Below are positions 43,083-51,459 of a DNA stretch of 64,000 nt, piece by piece (position 1 is the first letter of the stretch; each line of letters begins with the position of its first letter). The notes below the pieces were generated by a model. That model worked only from the letters and a program-made list of their open reading frames with translations. It ran no database searches and had not been told where the DNA came from. This DNA is from Lachnospiraceae bacterium. GTDB taxonomy: Bacteria; Bacillota; Clostridia; Lachnospirales; Lachnospiraceae. The stretch lies in contig JAFRGQ010000005.1 in the NCBI GenBank assembly GCA_017433725.1, positions 1-64,000 of the forward strand, read 5' to 3'. The position numbers were made by a program, and so were the translations under genes.

Positions 43083-44462
43083 TCACCCGTACACCGCAGC
43101 GAGCAGCGCATACACGTCTCTGTTCGCGCTCCACATCGATGAAAAAGCGCTTATATCCAGAGGACAGGTCCCCTGGCCGGTCTCCAGCGTAACCGAAGGA
43201 ATCCCCTCTTCCCACATAAAATAATCTGAACAGCCTCCTGCAAGATGCCAATTATACTTTTCAGAGACTACCGTCGGATACCCTGTGACATTGTTGAGAT
43301 TAATGGCCAGATTCCTGTCCGCAGCGAGCAGATTCTCATCCTCCACGCCGTAATTCCAGTAAATCAAGTCTCCCGCAGAGTGGTAAGAGATCACTGCTAT
43401 CGTCGGATTGGCGTGTACCAGATTGATGATGGCCTGTGTCTCGACTTCCGATGCCGGAGCGACCCCCTTATGGCAGTCCGTCGACGGAACCGGCACGCCG
43501 TCCGTATAGCCATCCCAGCCTACAGGAAAATTCTTATTGAGATCGACGCCGTTGGCATTGGCTTTGAACGTCTTCAGGTAGTCCTCAAGAGGCGCCGCTG
43601 TTCGTCCGAGCTGTGTATCCGATTCCCAGCAATACTGAATAATGCCCTTTGCAGAAGCTGTTCTCATTGAATCGATTCCCAATTCAGAAACAGAAACCCC
43701 GTCAGGATTGGCCATCGGGATAACATGCAGACAGAAATTTGCAAAAAGATCCGGATAGGATCTATCCCCATAGGTATTCCCGGCTGCATAATTCTGAAGA
43801 TAATACTCGATCTGCTTCATAGCCAGAAGGCAGTTTATATACTCTCTGGAATGAACCGTATATTGGATCACGACATGATTCGGTGCCGCAGGATTCCCCA
43901 GAGTGACGGCATAAATCTGTCTCAAATCCTTCGTTACCCCAAGTGTCTCGTATGTAAAAATGCCGGGGTAACGCTGATCAAGGAAATACAGGTCTTTAAC
44001 CATCTGTTCATAAGTATAGACAGATGTAGCTGTGCTTACGATATCCGAATCCTCACCCGGCATCTCGCCAAGATACTGTTTCATATCATGTGTGCTGATA
44101 TCATTGACATCTTCCGGCTTTGACGGAGCGAGCGTTGGCGTCGGTTTCTTTTTCCCGGACTTTTTGGGTTTCTGTGTCGGTTTTTGCGTCGGCTTCTGTG
44201 TCACAGTTGCCTTCAATGCCTCATCTGATGTCTTTGCATCGGATATATCGCCGGATGCCTGTACTGCATTGCTGTCAGCTTCATCTGAGACCTTCACATC
44301 TACAAGCCCAAAGCCGGACAATCCCGACATATCTGACAGCATCGGCGGAATAAAGCTTCCTGTCTTCACATAAAACATAACGCTGAAATACGCGATGGCG
44401 ACGGCAATCAGTCCGGCAAGAACAGTGAAAAACACAATTGCTCCTGTATGTTTCTTCTTCAA
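43083..44462 (-). CDS. Membrane-anchored M14 zinc carboxypeptidase
   Basis: 459 aa; start codon TTG at 44462, with a strong GGGAGGAG upstream, overlapping the preceding stop (TTGA). One N-terminal membrane segment (about 8-30), a Ser/Ala stalk, a Thr-Gln-Lys-Pro repeat followed by a Lys-rich block (about 90-115), and an extracellular M14 domain from about 150. Zinc ligands: H-S-R-E in VVIQYTVHSREY and His in AVISYHSAGDL; catalytic Glu in SVTLETGQGTCP. Likely acts on peptides or peptidoglycan stems at the surface. Last gene of a four-gene operon. Confidence 0.88.
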   Translation of the reverse strand: MKKKHTGAIVFFTVLAGLIAVAIAYFSVMFYVKTGSFIPPMLSDMSGLSGFGLVDVKVSDEADSNAVQASGDISDAKTSDEALKATVTQKPTQKPTQKPKKSGKKKPTPTLAPSKPEDVNDISTHDMKQYLGEMPGEDSDIVSTATSVYTYEQMVKDLYFLDQRYPGIFTYETLGVTKDLRQIYAVTLGNPAAPNHVVIQYTVHSREYINCLLAMKQIEYYLQNYAAGNTYGDRSYPDLFANFCLHVIPMANPDGVSVSELGIDSMRTASAKGIIQYCWESDTQLGRTAAPLEDYLKTFKANANGVDLNKNFPVGWDGYTDGVPVPSTDCHKGVAPASEVETQAIINLVHANPTIAVISYHSAGDLIYWNYGVEDENLLAADRNLAINLNNVTGYPTVVSEKYNWHLAGGCSDYFMWEEGIPSVTLETGQGTCPLDISAFSSMWSANRDVYALLAAVYG

Positions 44463-45313
44463 CGCTCTCCTCCCTTTACTTCCGATACAGTCCTGCGGCG
44501 CCTATGAAAAGCGGGCACTGTATACATCCGGCGCAACTTCTCCCGCTCTGCATGCCCGAGACCGTATTCTTCTTCAAAATACGTATCAATATCTCCATAC
44601 TTTTCTGCTATCGCATCATAAATAGCATCTACCGTCTCGGAAAAAACGCCCTGTGACAAAGTGGACACATCACGCATATACCGGCTGATGCGATTCAGGA
44701 TTCTGTGTTTTTCATATTCTGCCTTCAGAAGGTCCCGCCTGTATCGGTTCGTCAGCATATAGTCATCCGCGGCAGTCTTCTCATCCACACCGAGTGCCAG
44801 CAGAATCAGGATCGCAGCAACCCCGGTCCTATCCTTGCCCGCCGAGCAGTGAAAAGCCAAGGGCACACGGTGTTCCAGAAGCAGATCGAACATTTTACGA
44901 TAGGCCTCATTGTCAAACAAAGTCTGCACATAAAAACTGCGCACCAGACTTCCAACTTTATCGCGGCCTTTCTGTTTCAATACCATCTTCAGTAGAGCAG
45001 GCGGCGAATAGTCCACTTCCGTGTCATCATCAATCTTGACAGCGCTGATCGGATAATACGCTTCGCTTACCCCGATCGGATCCGGAAGCTTTGCTCTCTC
45101 ACTTCCGCTCCTAAAGTCCATCAAAGATACGATTCCGAGCTGTGCAAATGTCTCCAACTCGTTCGCATCCATCTCGCCCGGTGCCGCGCATCTTATAAGC
45201 AGCCTTTTTCTGATTCTTCTGCCGTCCTTTGTGACATATCCTCCGAGATCTCTGACATTCATCTCATTTCGAAAACCCGGTACAGCATGAGGCAGTTTTC
45301 GTTCTCCTGTCAT
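44459..45313 (-). CDS. Tyrosine/lipid phosphatase family protein (C-x5-R)
   Basis: 284 aa. P-loop AFHCSAGKDRTGVAA with the catalytic Cys-(X)5-Arg and general acid region RFLDL-like segment NVRDLGGYVTKDGRRIRKRLLIR at the N terminus, which is the entry pattern of the LipA/PtpB-type phosphatases that hydrolyse phosphotyrosine or phosphoinositides. No signal peptide. Sits between a methyltransferase and the carboxypeptidase in one operon with overlapping ends. Target unknown. Confidence 0.88.
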   Translation of the reverse strand: MTGERKLPHAVPGFRNEMNVRDLGGYVTKDGRRIRKRLLIRCAAPGEMDANELETFAQLGIVSLMDFRSGSERAKLPDPIGVSEAYYPISAVKIDDDTEVDYSPPALLKMVLKQKGRDKVGSLVRSFYVQTLFDNEAYRKMFDLLLEHRVPLAFHCSAGKDRTGVAAILILLALGVDEKTAADDYMLTNRYRRDLLKAEYEKHRILNRISRYMRDVSTLSQGVFSETVDAIYDAIAEKYGDIDTYFEEEYGLGHAEREKLRRMYTVPAFHRRRRTVSEVKGGER

Positions 45314-45326
45314 ATATCATTCTCCG

Positions 45327-45932
45327 TCATTTTTTCGTACACTCTACATATATCTCCGGGAAGGAAGCCCTGATGACTTTACCCCGTCTGATTTTCCATC
45401 CGTTGTCGTGCAGAAAATCCACGAAAGTATCCCGAGTCCATGCATGCTCCGTCTTAAAGCCGGTAAATCCTCCCATGGCTCCTGCCAGCAGGTTCTGACC
45501 TGCGTTCATTTTTGCATGGATAAAGGTCGGGGCGATCATGAATCCCTCCGGCTTAAGCACGCGTCTGATTTCCATGAGCGCTTTCTCCGGTTCAGGCAAG
45601 ATGTGGAGGGAGTTTGAAATAATGACCAGATCAAAGCTTTCCTCGCTGAACGGAAGATTCATGGCGTCTCCCGTCACGAACTCCAGCTTTTCGGAATACC
45701 GGCCTTTTTTGGCCTGCTCAATCATCTTCGGGGAATAGTCGAGCGCGTACATATATTCCGTCACGTCTGCGACGTCCTTTGCAATCAGCCCTGTTCCGGT
45801 ACACACTTCCAGTACCTTTTTCCCTTCAGCCTTCTCTCTGATCAGTGAACAAATTTCTCTGTATGCAGCCTCGTCTTTTTTCATGAACTTATCATAAACA
45901 GGTGCAAATTTTTCCCAAAACTGTTTCTCCAT
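45327..45932 (-). CDS. Class I SAM-dependent methyltransferase
   Basis: 201 aa, Methyltransf_11/UbiE-like: motif I VLEVCTGTGLIAKDVA at about 40-55, acidic loop ALDYSPKMIEQA, motif II FDLVIISNSLHILPEPEKALMEIRRVLKPEGFMIAP. Substrate unknown; soluble. Separated from the phosphatase by 13 bases and from the AI-2E permease by 32, so cotranscribed. Confidence 0.9.
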   Translation of the reverse strand: MEKQFWEKFAPVYDKFMKKDEAAYREICSLIREKAEGKKVLEVCTGTGLIAKDVADVTEYMYALDYSPKMIEQAKKGRYSEKLEFVTGDAMNLPFSEESFDLVIISNSLHILPEPEKALMEIRRVLKPEGFMIAPTFIHAKMNAGQNLLAGAMGGFTGFKTEHAWTRDTFVDFLHDNGWKIRRGKVIRASFPEIYVECTKK

Positions 45933-45964
45933 ATAACACCCCGCTTATCTGAAATGCAGTTGAA

Positions 45965-47242
45965 TCAGTTAGCTCCTTTTTTCTTCAGAAACCCTGTAAA
46001 CCGATTCTTTTTCTTTTTTTCTTCATCCTTATCCTTTTCGGAGCCCGTTTCGAACTCCCGGATATATTCCTCCATCATATCTTCCCTGCCATGCTTATTG
46101 AGGCCGAACCTTATGATTCGTTTCGCCAGATCATATATTACGCCGAACAACGGAACGCCGACGATCATTCCGATCACGCCCCAATAACTGCCGAAAAACA
46201 GAATAGCGAACAGGATCCAAAAACTCGAAACGCCGATCTTATCTCCGAGGATCTTGGGACCGATAACATTCCCATCGATCTGTTGAAGAATGATAATGAA
46301 TATAATGAAGACAACGCATTTGTAAGGACTCTCAGTCAGAATCAGGATCGCTGACGGTACTGCACCGAGGTAGGGGCCAAAGAACGGAATGATATTCGTG
46401 ATTCCGACTATGACACTGACCAGTAGAGCGTATGGCATATTCAGAAGCATGCACACGACGAAACAGATCACTCCAATAATCGCGGAATCCACCAGTTTCC
46501 CGCTTATGAATCCTCCGAAAAGGCTGTTCGTCAGTTTCATTTCATTATAAATCCAATCCGCAGGTTTCTCCGAGACCAATCCGTACAGCATGATTTTTGC
46601 CTGTGCCCCGAATTTTTCCCAGCTCGCGAGCATATAGATCGCAACGACACAGCCAATAATGACGTTCTTGAGGACACCCAGCATACCGCCAAATCCGCCT
46701 GCTACCTGAGATACAATATTCTCAAGATTCGGCAGAAGGAATTTCTGAATCGAATCATAAATATGCTCGTAGGCATTTTCTATCGTTTCGGTGAAACTTG
46801 CCACTATCTCATTTCCCAGACCTTCACCAATCAAAGCGCGAAGCCAGTATTCAAACTCTCGCAGGCTTCTCGGAACCTTTACAATCAGTGTTTTGATACT
46901 TGTAATTAATCCCGGGATGATAGCACAGAACATAAGCGTAATAACGACAAGCACTATAATAAACGTAATCGCGATCGACGCTCCTCTGCAGCCTTCGACT
47001 TTCTTATGAAACAGTTTTTCAAATATTGCCTTCACTGCCTTTTCGACCGCATCTACAACCGGCTTAAGAAGGTATGCTATAACAAAACCGTAGATAAACG
47101 GCTTCAGAACATTGATCAGTCCTCCAAATGCTGCTGCCACCCTGTCAGCACGTACCATGATCGACACAAAGAATCCCAGAATTATGATTGTTACGACCAA
47201 AAGCTCCAGATATCTTCTGTTCTCCTCCATAAACCTCTTCAT
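45965..47242 (-). CDS. AI-2E transporter family (PerM/YtvI) membrane protein
   Basis: 425 aa from ATG 47242, chosen because GGAGG lies eight bases upstream; the GTG at 47251 abuts that site. Eight or so membrane segments with the family hallmark IIPFFGPYLGAVPSAILIL and the segment VIGPKILGDKIGVSSFWILFAILFFGSYWG near the C terminus. Members are called AI-2 exporters but most are Na+/H+ antiporters or of unknown function. First gene of the four-gene minus operon; ends in a Lys/Glu-rich tail. Confidence 0.9.
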   Translation of the reverse strand: MKRFMEENRRYLELLVVTIIILGFFVSIMVRADRVAAAFGGLINVLKPFIYGFVIAYLLKPVVDAVEKAVKAIFEKLFHKKVEGCRGASIAITFIIVLVVITLMFCAIIPGLITSIKTLIVKVPRSLREFEYWLRALIGEGLGNEIVASFTETIENAYEHIYDSIQKFLLPNLENIVSQVAGGFGGMLGVLKNVIIGCVVAIYMLASWEKFGAQAKIMLYGLVSEKPADWIYNEMKLTNSLFGGFISGKLVDSAIIGVICFVVCMLLNMPYALLVSVIVGITNIIPFFGPYLGAVPSAILILTESPYKCVVFIIFIIILQQIDGNVIGPKILGDKIGVSSFWILFAILFFGSYWGVIGMIVGVPLFGVIYDLAKRIIRFGLNKHGREDMMEEYIREFETGSEKDKDEEKKKKNRFTGFLKKKGAN

Positions 47243-47378
47243 CGGATCCACCTCCAGTGAGATAAACTTTCAAAAGGATATTATAAAACAAAGAAGTCCG
47301 GAAAGGAAGCTGTAAAATTGATTGTCTAATTTCCGTTGCGCGCGCTGCGCGAAATGATCCCGCAGGCGGAAAAATCGT

Positions 47379-47407
47379 TTGTAATCTTTCACACATTGGA
47401 TTATAAT
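47379..47407 (+). promoter_or_regulatory. Promoter of the RpoD-type sigma factor gene
   Basis: TTGTAA, 17-nt spacer, TATAAT. Confidence 0.65.
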
Positions 47408-47439
47408 TGAGAAACTGCACATACTCGAAAGGATTAAAC

Positions 47440-47469
47440 ATGTATCAATATGGCAGCAGCTACACATAA
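47440..47469 (+). CDS. 9-aa leader ORF overlapping the sigma factor start
   Basis: ATG with AAAGGA six bases upstream encodes MYQYGSSYT and stops 20 bases inside the sigma gene. The sigma ATG at 47450 has no good ribosome-binding site at normal distance, so translation may reach it by termination-reinitiation. May also be coincidental. Confidence 0.35.
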   Translation: MYQYGSSYT

Positions 47470-48919
47470 AGCCAAACCTAATGAACAGAAAATGACCCCA
47501 TTACTGAAAAAGAAACTGGATAATCTTATTGCTCTCGCTGCGCACCACAATAATCTGATTGATCGCAGGGATATCGATAATGAGTTCTCCGGACTGACAC
47601 TACAGAATGAACATCTTAACATCATCTGCTCTTACTTAGAAGAACACGGAATCACGATTGTTCCTGATCGCACAAAGGCCGCTTCTTGTGCTGCCGCTGA
47701 TTCGGATTCGTTTCCTCCCGGAACATATACGTCTTCAGAAAACATCGATGCCACATCTGATAACGCGGAAGAAATATATGAGTCCATCACAGATGACGAC
47801 ACATCCTTCAGCAGAGATGATGGTGTTACGGATTCTTACAGCCACGAGGATGACTCGGACGACTATACAAAATCAGACGAATATAAAGCCACGGAAGAGG
47901 CCTACAACGTAACGGCCGATACAAATGCCGTGACGGACTCCCTGCGCATGTATCTGAGAGAAATAGGAAATATTCCGCTTCTTACCGCCGAGCAGGAAAC
48001 AGAGATCGGCAGGCAGATGGAAAACGGAAGAATTGCCGCATACATTCTGACGGATGGAAGTCTTAAAGATTTTCCTGACACCGACAGCATACACACTTCC
48101 ATACCTGAAGATCTCGGAGAGTATGTCGGAGAAGAGGACAAACTATCAGTTCTCTGCGGTAAGACCCGTTCACAGCTCCGTTCCATAGAAAAGCAGGGGC
48201 AGAACGCAAGGACCCGTCTTGAGGAATCGAACCTCAGGCTGGTCGTTTCCATTGCAAAAAAATATGTTGGCTTCGGTATTCCGCTCTCCGACCTCATCCA
48301 GGAAGGAAATATCGGTCTTATGAAGGCTGTTGATAAGTTCGAATATCGGAAAGGCTATAAATTCTCAACGTACGCATCCTGGTGGATCAGACAGGCGATT
48401 ACGAGATACCTTGCAGATACCGGCAGGACGATTCGCATTCCGGTCCATATGCATGAGAAATTCAACAAGCTGAACCGGCTTTCCAAGCAGTTCCTTCAGG
48501 AGCACGGCCGTGAGGCGACGTCTCAGGAATTGGCTGAATTGATGAATATTTCCGCAGACGAAGTCAAGGAACTTCAGAAGCTTGCTCAGGATACGATATC
48601 TCTGGATTCGCCGGTCGGAGACGAGGATGACAGTCATCTCGGCGACTTCATTGCGGACAGCAATATGGCAGAGCCGTTCGAAGCGACGGCTGATACAATG
48701 CTTCGCGAACAGTTGGAGGAAGTCCTCAGCACTTTGACAGAACGTGAGCAGGAAATCCTGAGGCTGAGAGTCGGTTTCGACAACGGGCGTCCCATGACGC
48801 TCGAGGAAGTAGGCGAGCTCTACGGGCTCACAAGAGAGCGCATTCGTCAGATCGAGTCGAAGGCGCTGAGAAAATTGAAACACCCGAAAAAAAGCAGACT
48901 GCTGGCAGATTATATATGA
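47450..48919 (+). CDS. RpoD-type (sigma-70) RNA polymerase sigma factor
   Basis: 489 aa. Region 1.1-like N terminus (about 15-75), a 90-residue acidic insert (about 80-165, Asp/Glu/Ser/Thr-rich), region 1.2 ([20 protein letters not shown]), region 2 ([56 protein letters not shown]), region 3 and 4 ([41 protein letters not shown]). It reads [11 protein letters not shown] where primary sigma factors read [11 protein letters not shown]. dnaG is not beside it, unlike the usual rpoD of Lachnospiraceae. So it may be the primary sigma factor at an odd locus or a second RpoD-like one. Its ATG lacks a well-placed RBS. Confidence 0.85.
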   Translation: MAAATHKAKPNEQKMTPLLKKKLDNLIALAAHHNNLIDRRDIDNEFSGLTLQNEHLNIICSYLEEHGITIVPDRTKAASCAAADSDSFPPGTYTSSENIDATSDNAEEIYESITDDDTSFSRDDGVTDSYSHEDDSDDYTKSDEYKATEEAYNVTADTNAVTDSLRMYLREIGNIPLLTAEQETEIGRQMENGRIAAYILTDGSLKDFPDTDSIHTSIPEDLGEYVGEEDKLSVLCGKTRSQLRSIEKQGQNARTRLEESNLRLVVSIAKKYVGFGIPLSDLIQEGNIGLMKAVDKFEYRKGYKFSTYASWWIRQAITRYLADTGRTIRIPVHMHEKFNKLNRLSKQFLQEHGREATSQELAELMNISADEVKELQKLAQDTISLDSPVGDEDDSHLGDFIADSNMAEPFEATADTMLREQLEEVLSTLTEREQEILRLRVGFDNGRPMTLEEVGELYGLTRERIRQIESKALRKLKHPKKSRLLADYI

Positions 48920-48936
48920 TCTGCCGGCTTTTTTTA
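48901..48936 (+). terminator. Terminator overlapping the sigma factor stop codon
   Basis: GCTGGCAGAT (48901-48910) pairs with ATCTGCCGGC (48919-48928) with one G-U, followed by a seven-base T-run. Confidence 0.75.
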
Positions 48937-48992
48937 TTCTTCATCGCACAATACACGTCTTCAGCGTAAGTACAATCTCGCGATGAAGAATA
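48935..48992 (+). repeat. TTCTTC...GAAGAA element, copy 4
   Basis: Perfect 13-bp inverted ends TATTCTTCATCGC / GCGATGAAGAATA, with CAATACACG, CTTCAGCGTAAG and ACAATCTC inside. Identical for over 50 bases with the element at 49124-49179, so a recent duplication. Confidence 0.75.
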
Positions 48993-48997
48993 AAAGC

Positions 48998-49123
48998 CTC
49001 AGCTACACAATGCTCCACCGGAGCATTGTTACGCATGCTTAGGCACGGCGGATCGCAGACGTGCGCAGTGGAAGGCGCTTACGCGCCGCGCTCGTCGCGG
49101 CAAGAACGCCGAGGCGTTCTTGA
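48998..49123 (+). repeat. Composite palindromic repeat, plus copy
   Basis: CTCAGCT, ACAATGCTCCACCGGAGCATTGT, ACGCATGCTTAGGCACGG, CGGATCGCAG, an insert with GGAAGGCGCTTACGCGCCGCG, then GTCGCGGCAAGAACGCCGA and GGCGTTCTTG. Flanked on both sides by the two identical TTCTTC elements. Same blocks as 33841-33979 on the other strand. Confidence 0.75.
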
Positions 49124-49179
49124 ATCTTCATCGCACAATACACGTCTTCAGCGTAAGTACAATCTCGCGATGAAGAATA
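49124..49179 (+). repeat. TTCTTC...GAAGAA element, copy 5
   Basis: ATCTTCATCGC ... GCGATGAAGAATA; exact duplicate of the element at 48935 over its core. Confidence 0.75.
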
Positions 49180-49379
49180 AAAGACAAATGAATGCAGAAA
49201 TTTCAGATTATATCGAGTCCTGACGTTATATTTGTAGTATAATAAAAGTAAGGCTGACCAAAGAGTGTCAGTAAAGCGTAACTACTCAGCACGTCATCAA
49301 ACGCCCCGCTGTTTGAGACGGAGTAAGTACAAAAAGTACTGCGCGATGAAACAAATGCTCTCAAAAAAGGAGGTATAAC
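49180..49379. other. Leader region of the phasin-like gene
   Basis: A TATAAT at 49238-49243 is the likely -10. The leader of about 130 bases holds GTCATCAAAC...GTTTGAGAC and GTACAAAAAGTAC hairpins. No gene seen. Confidence 0.4.
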
Positions 49380-49688
49380 ATGGATAATAGAATCACAGAC
49401 GGACTCAAGACGTTACTTCTCGCCGGTGTCGGCGCAGCAGCTCTCACGGTCGACAAGTCGCAGGAAATCCTGAAAGACCTCGTTGACCGCGGCGAACTTA
49501 CAGTGGAACAGGGCAAAGCGCTTAATCAGGAGCTGAAACATAAGATACAGGCTGCAAAAGAGCAGGAGGAACCACATGTCGTGGAAGCGCCCAAAAAAGA
49601 TTTTGCAGACCTTGTAGCCGGACTTTCTCCGGAAGATCTTTCAGCACTGAAAGAACAGATTCTTAAAGCGGAGACAAAAGACGAATGA
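49380..49688 (+). CDS. Small phasin-like helical protein
   Basis: 102 aa with AAAAAAGGAGG upstream. Begins MDNRITDGLKTLLLAGVGAAAL, then amphipathic helices (DKSQEILKDLVDRGELTVEQGKALNQELKHKI) and an acidic tail, the phasin/YtxH-like shape of short proteins that often precede UbiB genes in Firmicutes. Its stop overlaps the UbiB start. Function of this small partner is unknown; it may bind membranes or the kinase. Confidence 0.7.
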   Translation: MDNRITDGLKTLLLAGVGAAALTVDKSQEILKDLVDRGELTVEQGKALNQELKHKIQAAKEQEEPHVVEAPKKDFADLVAGLSPEDLSALKEQILKAETKDE

Positions 49689-51397
49689 AAAAAACTCCCC
49701 CGTATTCTCAGGACATACCTGACGGAGAAAATAAAAGCGGGGCAGAAGGCGGCCAATACAGTAAATCCGTTGACAGCATTTCTGAAACAAAGCCTACACA
49801 GTCTCAGATCAAGGCGGAAAATGACGCGCGTTTCAGGGAAATACGGCAGGTTTTAGCCAGGAATAAGATTTCACGAGGTATCTCACCGGAAAAGCTTCGC
49901 ATCATTCTGGAGGAACTCGGACCCACGTATATTAAGCTCGGGCAAATCATGTCTCTCCACTCGGATATTCTTCCGAGAGCATACTGCGAGGAACTGATGA
50001 AGCTGAGCTCGGAAGTGACGCCCATGCCGTTTGAAGATGTCGAGGATGTCATAAACGGTTCATACCGGCATCCGTGGCAGGAAGTATTTGCATCCATCGA
50101 AAGAACGCCGTTAGGTTCCGCCTCCATAGCGCAGGTCCACAAAGCTGTTCTTCACACAGGTGAGGAAGTCGTTGTGAAGGTCGAGCGCAAGGGAATCTAC
50201 GACAAGATGGCTCGTGATATCCGTCTTCTGCACAAAGCAGTCAGGATGCTTCCTCCGGTCGGCAATCTGCGCGATATCGTCGATTTCAACATGGTCCTCG
50301 ACGAACTCTGGATGGTCTCTCAGGAAGAGATGGATTTCCTCAAGGAAGCTGCGAACATCGAAGAGTTCTCTGCCAACAACGCCGAATTCCGCTATATTTA
50401 TGTTCCGAAGCTTTACCGGGAGTATACGACTGCCCGGGTCCTTGTCATGGAATATGTCGACGGTATAGCGATCAATGACAAGGATGCGCTTCTGGCTGAA
50501 GAGTATGACCTTGATGAAATAGGCACAAAATTCGTAAACAACTATATTCATCAGATCATGGATGACGGCTTCTTCCATGCAGACCCTCACCCCGGAAACG
50601 TCAAAATTCGAGACGGAAAAATCGTCTGGCTCGATATGGGAATGATGGGACGGCTGACTGAGCGGGAAAGAAAAATTATGATCCGTGGTGTTGAAGGTCT
50701 CGGAATGAAAGATGTCACCATGGTTACCGATGCTGTTCTGGACCTCGGAAAGTTCTGGGGAAAACCTGACCGCGACAAGCTCTACCGAGATCTGAGAGAC
50801 TTTATCGAAGAATTCGGTTCGGTTTCCATGGGGCAGGTCGATATAGCGGAGACACTGCAGGCCATGATGGAAGTCATGAAAGCTAACAAAATCGGTATGC
50901 CGCACGGCATGACCATGCTCGCACGAGGTATGTCCCACGTGGAAGGAGTCCTCGCCGATATCAGCCCTGACATCAACATGTTGCAGATTGCCGCAACTTC
51001 AGTCGCTGACGAAGCCCTCTCCGAGATGGACTGGAAACAGGAAATTTCGCGCACTGCAAGACATGTGTACCGGTCAGCCAGGAAAAGTATTGATATTCCG
51101 ATGCTCGCTGCGGATATCATGCAGGAATACCTCGAAGGACAGGCAAGGGTGAATCTGAAGCTGGAGGTATCCAATGAGTTTGCACAAATCATCTTCGCTT
51201 CTATCAGAAACCTGGTCATAGGTATGTGTATTCTCGCGCTCCTCATCGCATCGAGTATCCTGTGCCTCACAGATATGAAACCCCAGTTCATGGGTATCCC
51301 TTTTCTGGGTGTACTGGGATACTTCATCGCATTCTGTTCAACTATGTATTTCTTCGCGAGATTTGTCTGGCGCAAATTTTTCAAAAAAAAGAAATGA
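49685..51397 (+). CDS. UbiB/ABC1 (ADCK)-family atypical kinase
   Basis: 570 aa. Defining motifs: K-x-G-Q in TYIKLGQIMSLHSDILP, Ala-rich loop APLG-like segment RTPLGSASIAQVHKAV, catalytic region HADPHPGNVKI and DMG in place of DFG (IVWLDMGMMGRL). Two C-terminal membrane segments (from about 505). UbiB/COQ8 proteins support ubiquinone synthesis by an ATPase activity; this organism seems to lack a ubiquinone pathway, so the lipid partner is probably different. Followed by a good terminator. Confidence 0.92.
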   Translation: MKKTPPYSQDIPDGENKSGAEGGQYSKSVDSISETKPTQSQIKAENDARFREIRQVLARNKISRGISPEKLRIILEELGPTYIKLGQIMSLHSDILPRAYCEELMKLSSEVTPMPFEDVEDVINGSYRHPWQEVFASIERTPLGSASIAQVHKAVLHTGEEVVVKVERKGIYDKMARDIRLLHKAVRMLPPVGNLRDIVDFNMVLDELWMVSQEEMDFLKEAANIEEFSANNAEFRYIYVPKLYREYTTARVLVMEYVDGIAINDKDALLAEEYDLDEIGTKFVNNYIHQIMDDGFFHADPHPGNVKIRDGKIVWLDMGMMGRLTERERKIMIRGVEGLGMKDVTMVTDAVLDLGKFWGKPDRDKLYRDLRDFIEEFGSVSMGQVDIAETLQAMMEVMKANKIGMPHGMTMLARGMSHVEGVLADISPDINMLQIAATSVADEALSEMDWKQEISRTARHVYRSARKSIDIPMLAADIMQEYLEGQARVNLKLEVSNEFAQIIFASIRNLVIGMCILALLIASSILCLTDMKPQFMGIPFLGVLGYFIAFCSTMYFFARFVWRKFFKKKK

Positions 51398-51427
51398 GAT
51401 TCGGAGATTCCGAATCTCATTTTTTTG
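51394..51427. terminator. Terminator after ubiB, bidirectional
   Basis: ATGAGATTCGGA pairs with TCCGAATCTCAT (12 bp perfect), then seven Ts. Confidence 0.85.
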
Positions 51428-51459
51428 TTTTACCGGTTTTTTCTGAAAACTGTTCGCGC

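Noticed and set aside
43083..44462. Thr-Gln-Lys-Pro repeats as a sequence error or frameshift
   Set aside because: The frame continues unbroken through the stalk and into an intact M14 domain.
48935..49179. Insertion sequence
   Set aside because: The identical flanking elements enclose no transposase reading frame, so they were kept only as repeats.
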